Positions 63,245-64,000 of a stretch of 64,000 nucleotides of DNA are shown here, one piece after another. The translations under genes were made by a program, and so were the position numbers. Source of the DNA: Nocardia sp. NBC_00403 (GTDB taxonomy: Bacteria > Actinomycetota > Actinomycetes > Mycobacteriales > Mycobacteriaceae). The DNA lies in NCBI RefSeq assembly GCF_036046055.1, contig NZ_CP107939.1:7750001-7814000 (forward strand), read 5' to 3'. Positions within the stretch are counted from its first letter, which is position 1, and each line of letters starts with the position of its first letter. The notes below the pieces were generated by a model. It was not told the origin of the DNA and ran no database searches. It was given only the letters and a program-made list of their open reading frames with translations.

Positions 63245-63770
63245 GGCCTCGATCGCCTAGCGACCGGCGGCGGCCGCAGGTCCGACGGGACCTGGCTCCA
63301 TTACCCCACACTCCCCTTATTCGGTCATGTCACCCATGGCAGGCCCGCTGATCAGAACAAGCCCCACCGCATCCCGACAATAGTCGACAATGGCTATCCA
63401 ACTTCACCCATTCGCCACTCGATTCGTATCGAAAACCATTGGCCGACAAGCCAACAGCGAAGGCGATAGAGTCACTCACCACACGTGGAACATACGTCGC
63501 GGACACCTCAGGGGGTTTTCGCCGGGCGAACCGACCCACAGGCCGGGTGGAGCAAGCCCGTCGAGGCGAAGCCCCTTTCTCCGATCCGAATAGCCTTGTC
63601 CCACAGATTCATCCCCCTGAACAGGATCGGACATTCCCGACAAGGTCGCGCGATCTCGCCACGCAAACGGCGACTGCCCCACATACTGTGCGGTATAGAT
63701 CTGGCAATCATCTGGACAACTCGCTCGAGCTAGCCATCCTCGCCCACCTCGATACGGAACGAGCACATCC
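63245..63770. other. 526-base gap with no supportable gene
   Basis: Both strands carry short open frames of low-complexity character only. The right part probably holds the promoter of the membrane-protein gene at 63771. No tRNA, palindrome above 8 bp, or terminator was seen. Confidence 0.6.
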
Positions 63771-64000
63771 ATGATTCTGACCGCCGCCTATGACGCCGTC
63801 CTCGCTCAGATCGGCAACCCGTCCCCCGAGGCGCCGCCTACTTCGGACAAGATCCTGCAGATGGTCCGGTACCTGAACTGGTTCGTGCTGCTGTCCGGTG
63901 TCTCCGGCATCACCTACGCGGGAGGGAGGTTCGCATGGGAGAAGTGGAGCGGCGGCCAGCTCGAATCACCGAAGATGATCGCGGGAGCGATGATCGGTGG
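63771..64000 (+). CDS. Small two-helix membrane protein, second copy (cut by window end)
   Basis: From ATG 63771 the frame is open to the last base (76 complete codons). The sequence MILTAAYDAVLAQIGNP.PEAPPTSDKILQMVRYLNWFVLLSGV then ITYAGGRFAWEKWSGG repeats the protein encoded at 32572-32862 almost residue for residue. The predicted first helix (about 31-50) and the start of the second are present. Function unknown; the pilin-like layout is noted there. What follows beyond the window would tell whether this copy starts a conjugation or secretion cluster. Confidence 0.75.
   Translation, partial: MILTAAYDAVLAQIGNPSPEAPPTSDKILQMVRYLNWFVLLSGVSGITYAGGRFAWEKWSGGQLESPKMIAGAMIG

Noticed and set aside
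63439..63774. A 111-codon plus-strand frame before the last membrane-protein gene
   Set aside because: It is low-complexity, overlaps the start of the conserved gene at 63771 in another frame, and has no match to any family I know.

Overview
The window is GC-rich actinobacterial DNA, most likely from Nocardia or a close relative in the Mycobacteriales. Three things point there: a textbook actinobacterial LexA box in front of a DUF222/13E12-type HNH gene, many start codons that are GTG, and gene families typical of the group (GT87 mannosyltransferase, MpaB-like DUF2236, a LexA-linked 13E12 gene). All functions are read from motifs and gene order; no database search was possible.

Left part (1-7300) looks like the end of an integrated island at the 3' end of a tRNA-Ala(GGC) gene on the minus strand. 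It holds two unidentified gene ends, a decayed ABC exporter with three frameshifts and a truncated permease, and a copper-type locus. That locus has a DUF2933-like membrane protein, a dyad of CsoR/RicR type, a 25-residue Met/Cys-rich peptide, a P1B ATPase with a CPD in place of CPC, and an open frame joining a nitrilase-like part to a DUF302 protein. A serine-recombinase remnant lies directly against the tRNA.

Next (7422-14153), a DUF222/HNH gene under a perfect SOS box is split by a complete 5,225-bp Tn3-family transposon. The element has 38-bp inverted repeats, a GGCGA target duplication, a tnpA, a TnpI-like tyrosine recombinase beside an array of inverted 12-mers (probable resolution site), and one membrane-protein passenger. 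Removing the element restores the HNH reading frame exactly.

The middle (14400-43460) is mostly chromosomal housekeeping and small accessory genes: an MFS transporter with an unusual 182-residue repeat insert, a DsbA-like protein, pgm, a fluC-DUF190-fluC fluoride export cluster, an MFS/TetR divergent pair, gulonolactone-oxidase-like and Sir2 enzymes, MpaB-like, ArsC-like, VOC, several regulators, a PAP2 phosphatase, a GT87 mannosyltransferase, and a MerR-thioredoxin operon.

The right part (43518-62219) is a nearly complete purine-to-glycerate catabolic block. All enzymes lie on the minus strand and a PucR regulator diverges at the right end. Transcribed order: OHCU decarboxylase, HIU hydrolase, urate oxidase, xanthine dehydrogenase FAD and Fe-S subunits, 8-oxoguanine deaminase, xanthine dehydrogenase Mo subunit, AzgA-type purine permease, XdhC chaperone, a small allophanate-hydrolase-C-like protein, hydroxypyruvate isomerase, tartronate semialdehyde reductase, glyoxylate carboligase, glycerate kinase, allantoinase, allantoicase. 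Xanthine, guanine-derived 8-oxoguanine and urate are thus funnelled to allantoin, then glyoxylate, then phosphoglycerate. No classical ureidoglycolate lyase is present, which makes the small uncharacterised protein at 50591-50968 the interesting candidate. The window ends with a YdcF-like protein and the start of a second copy of a small two-helix membrane protein first seen at 32572-32862.
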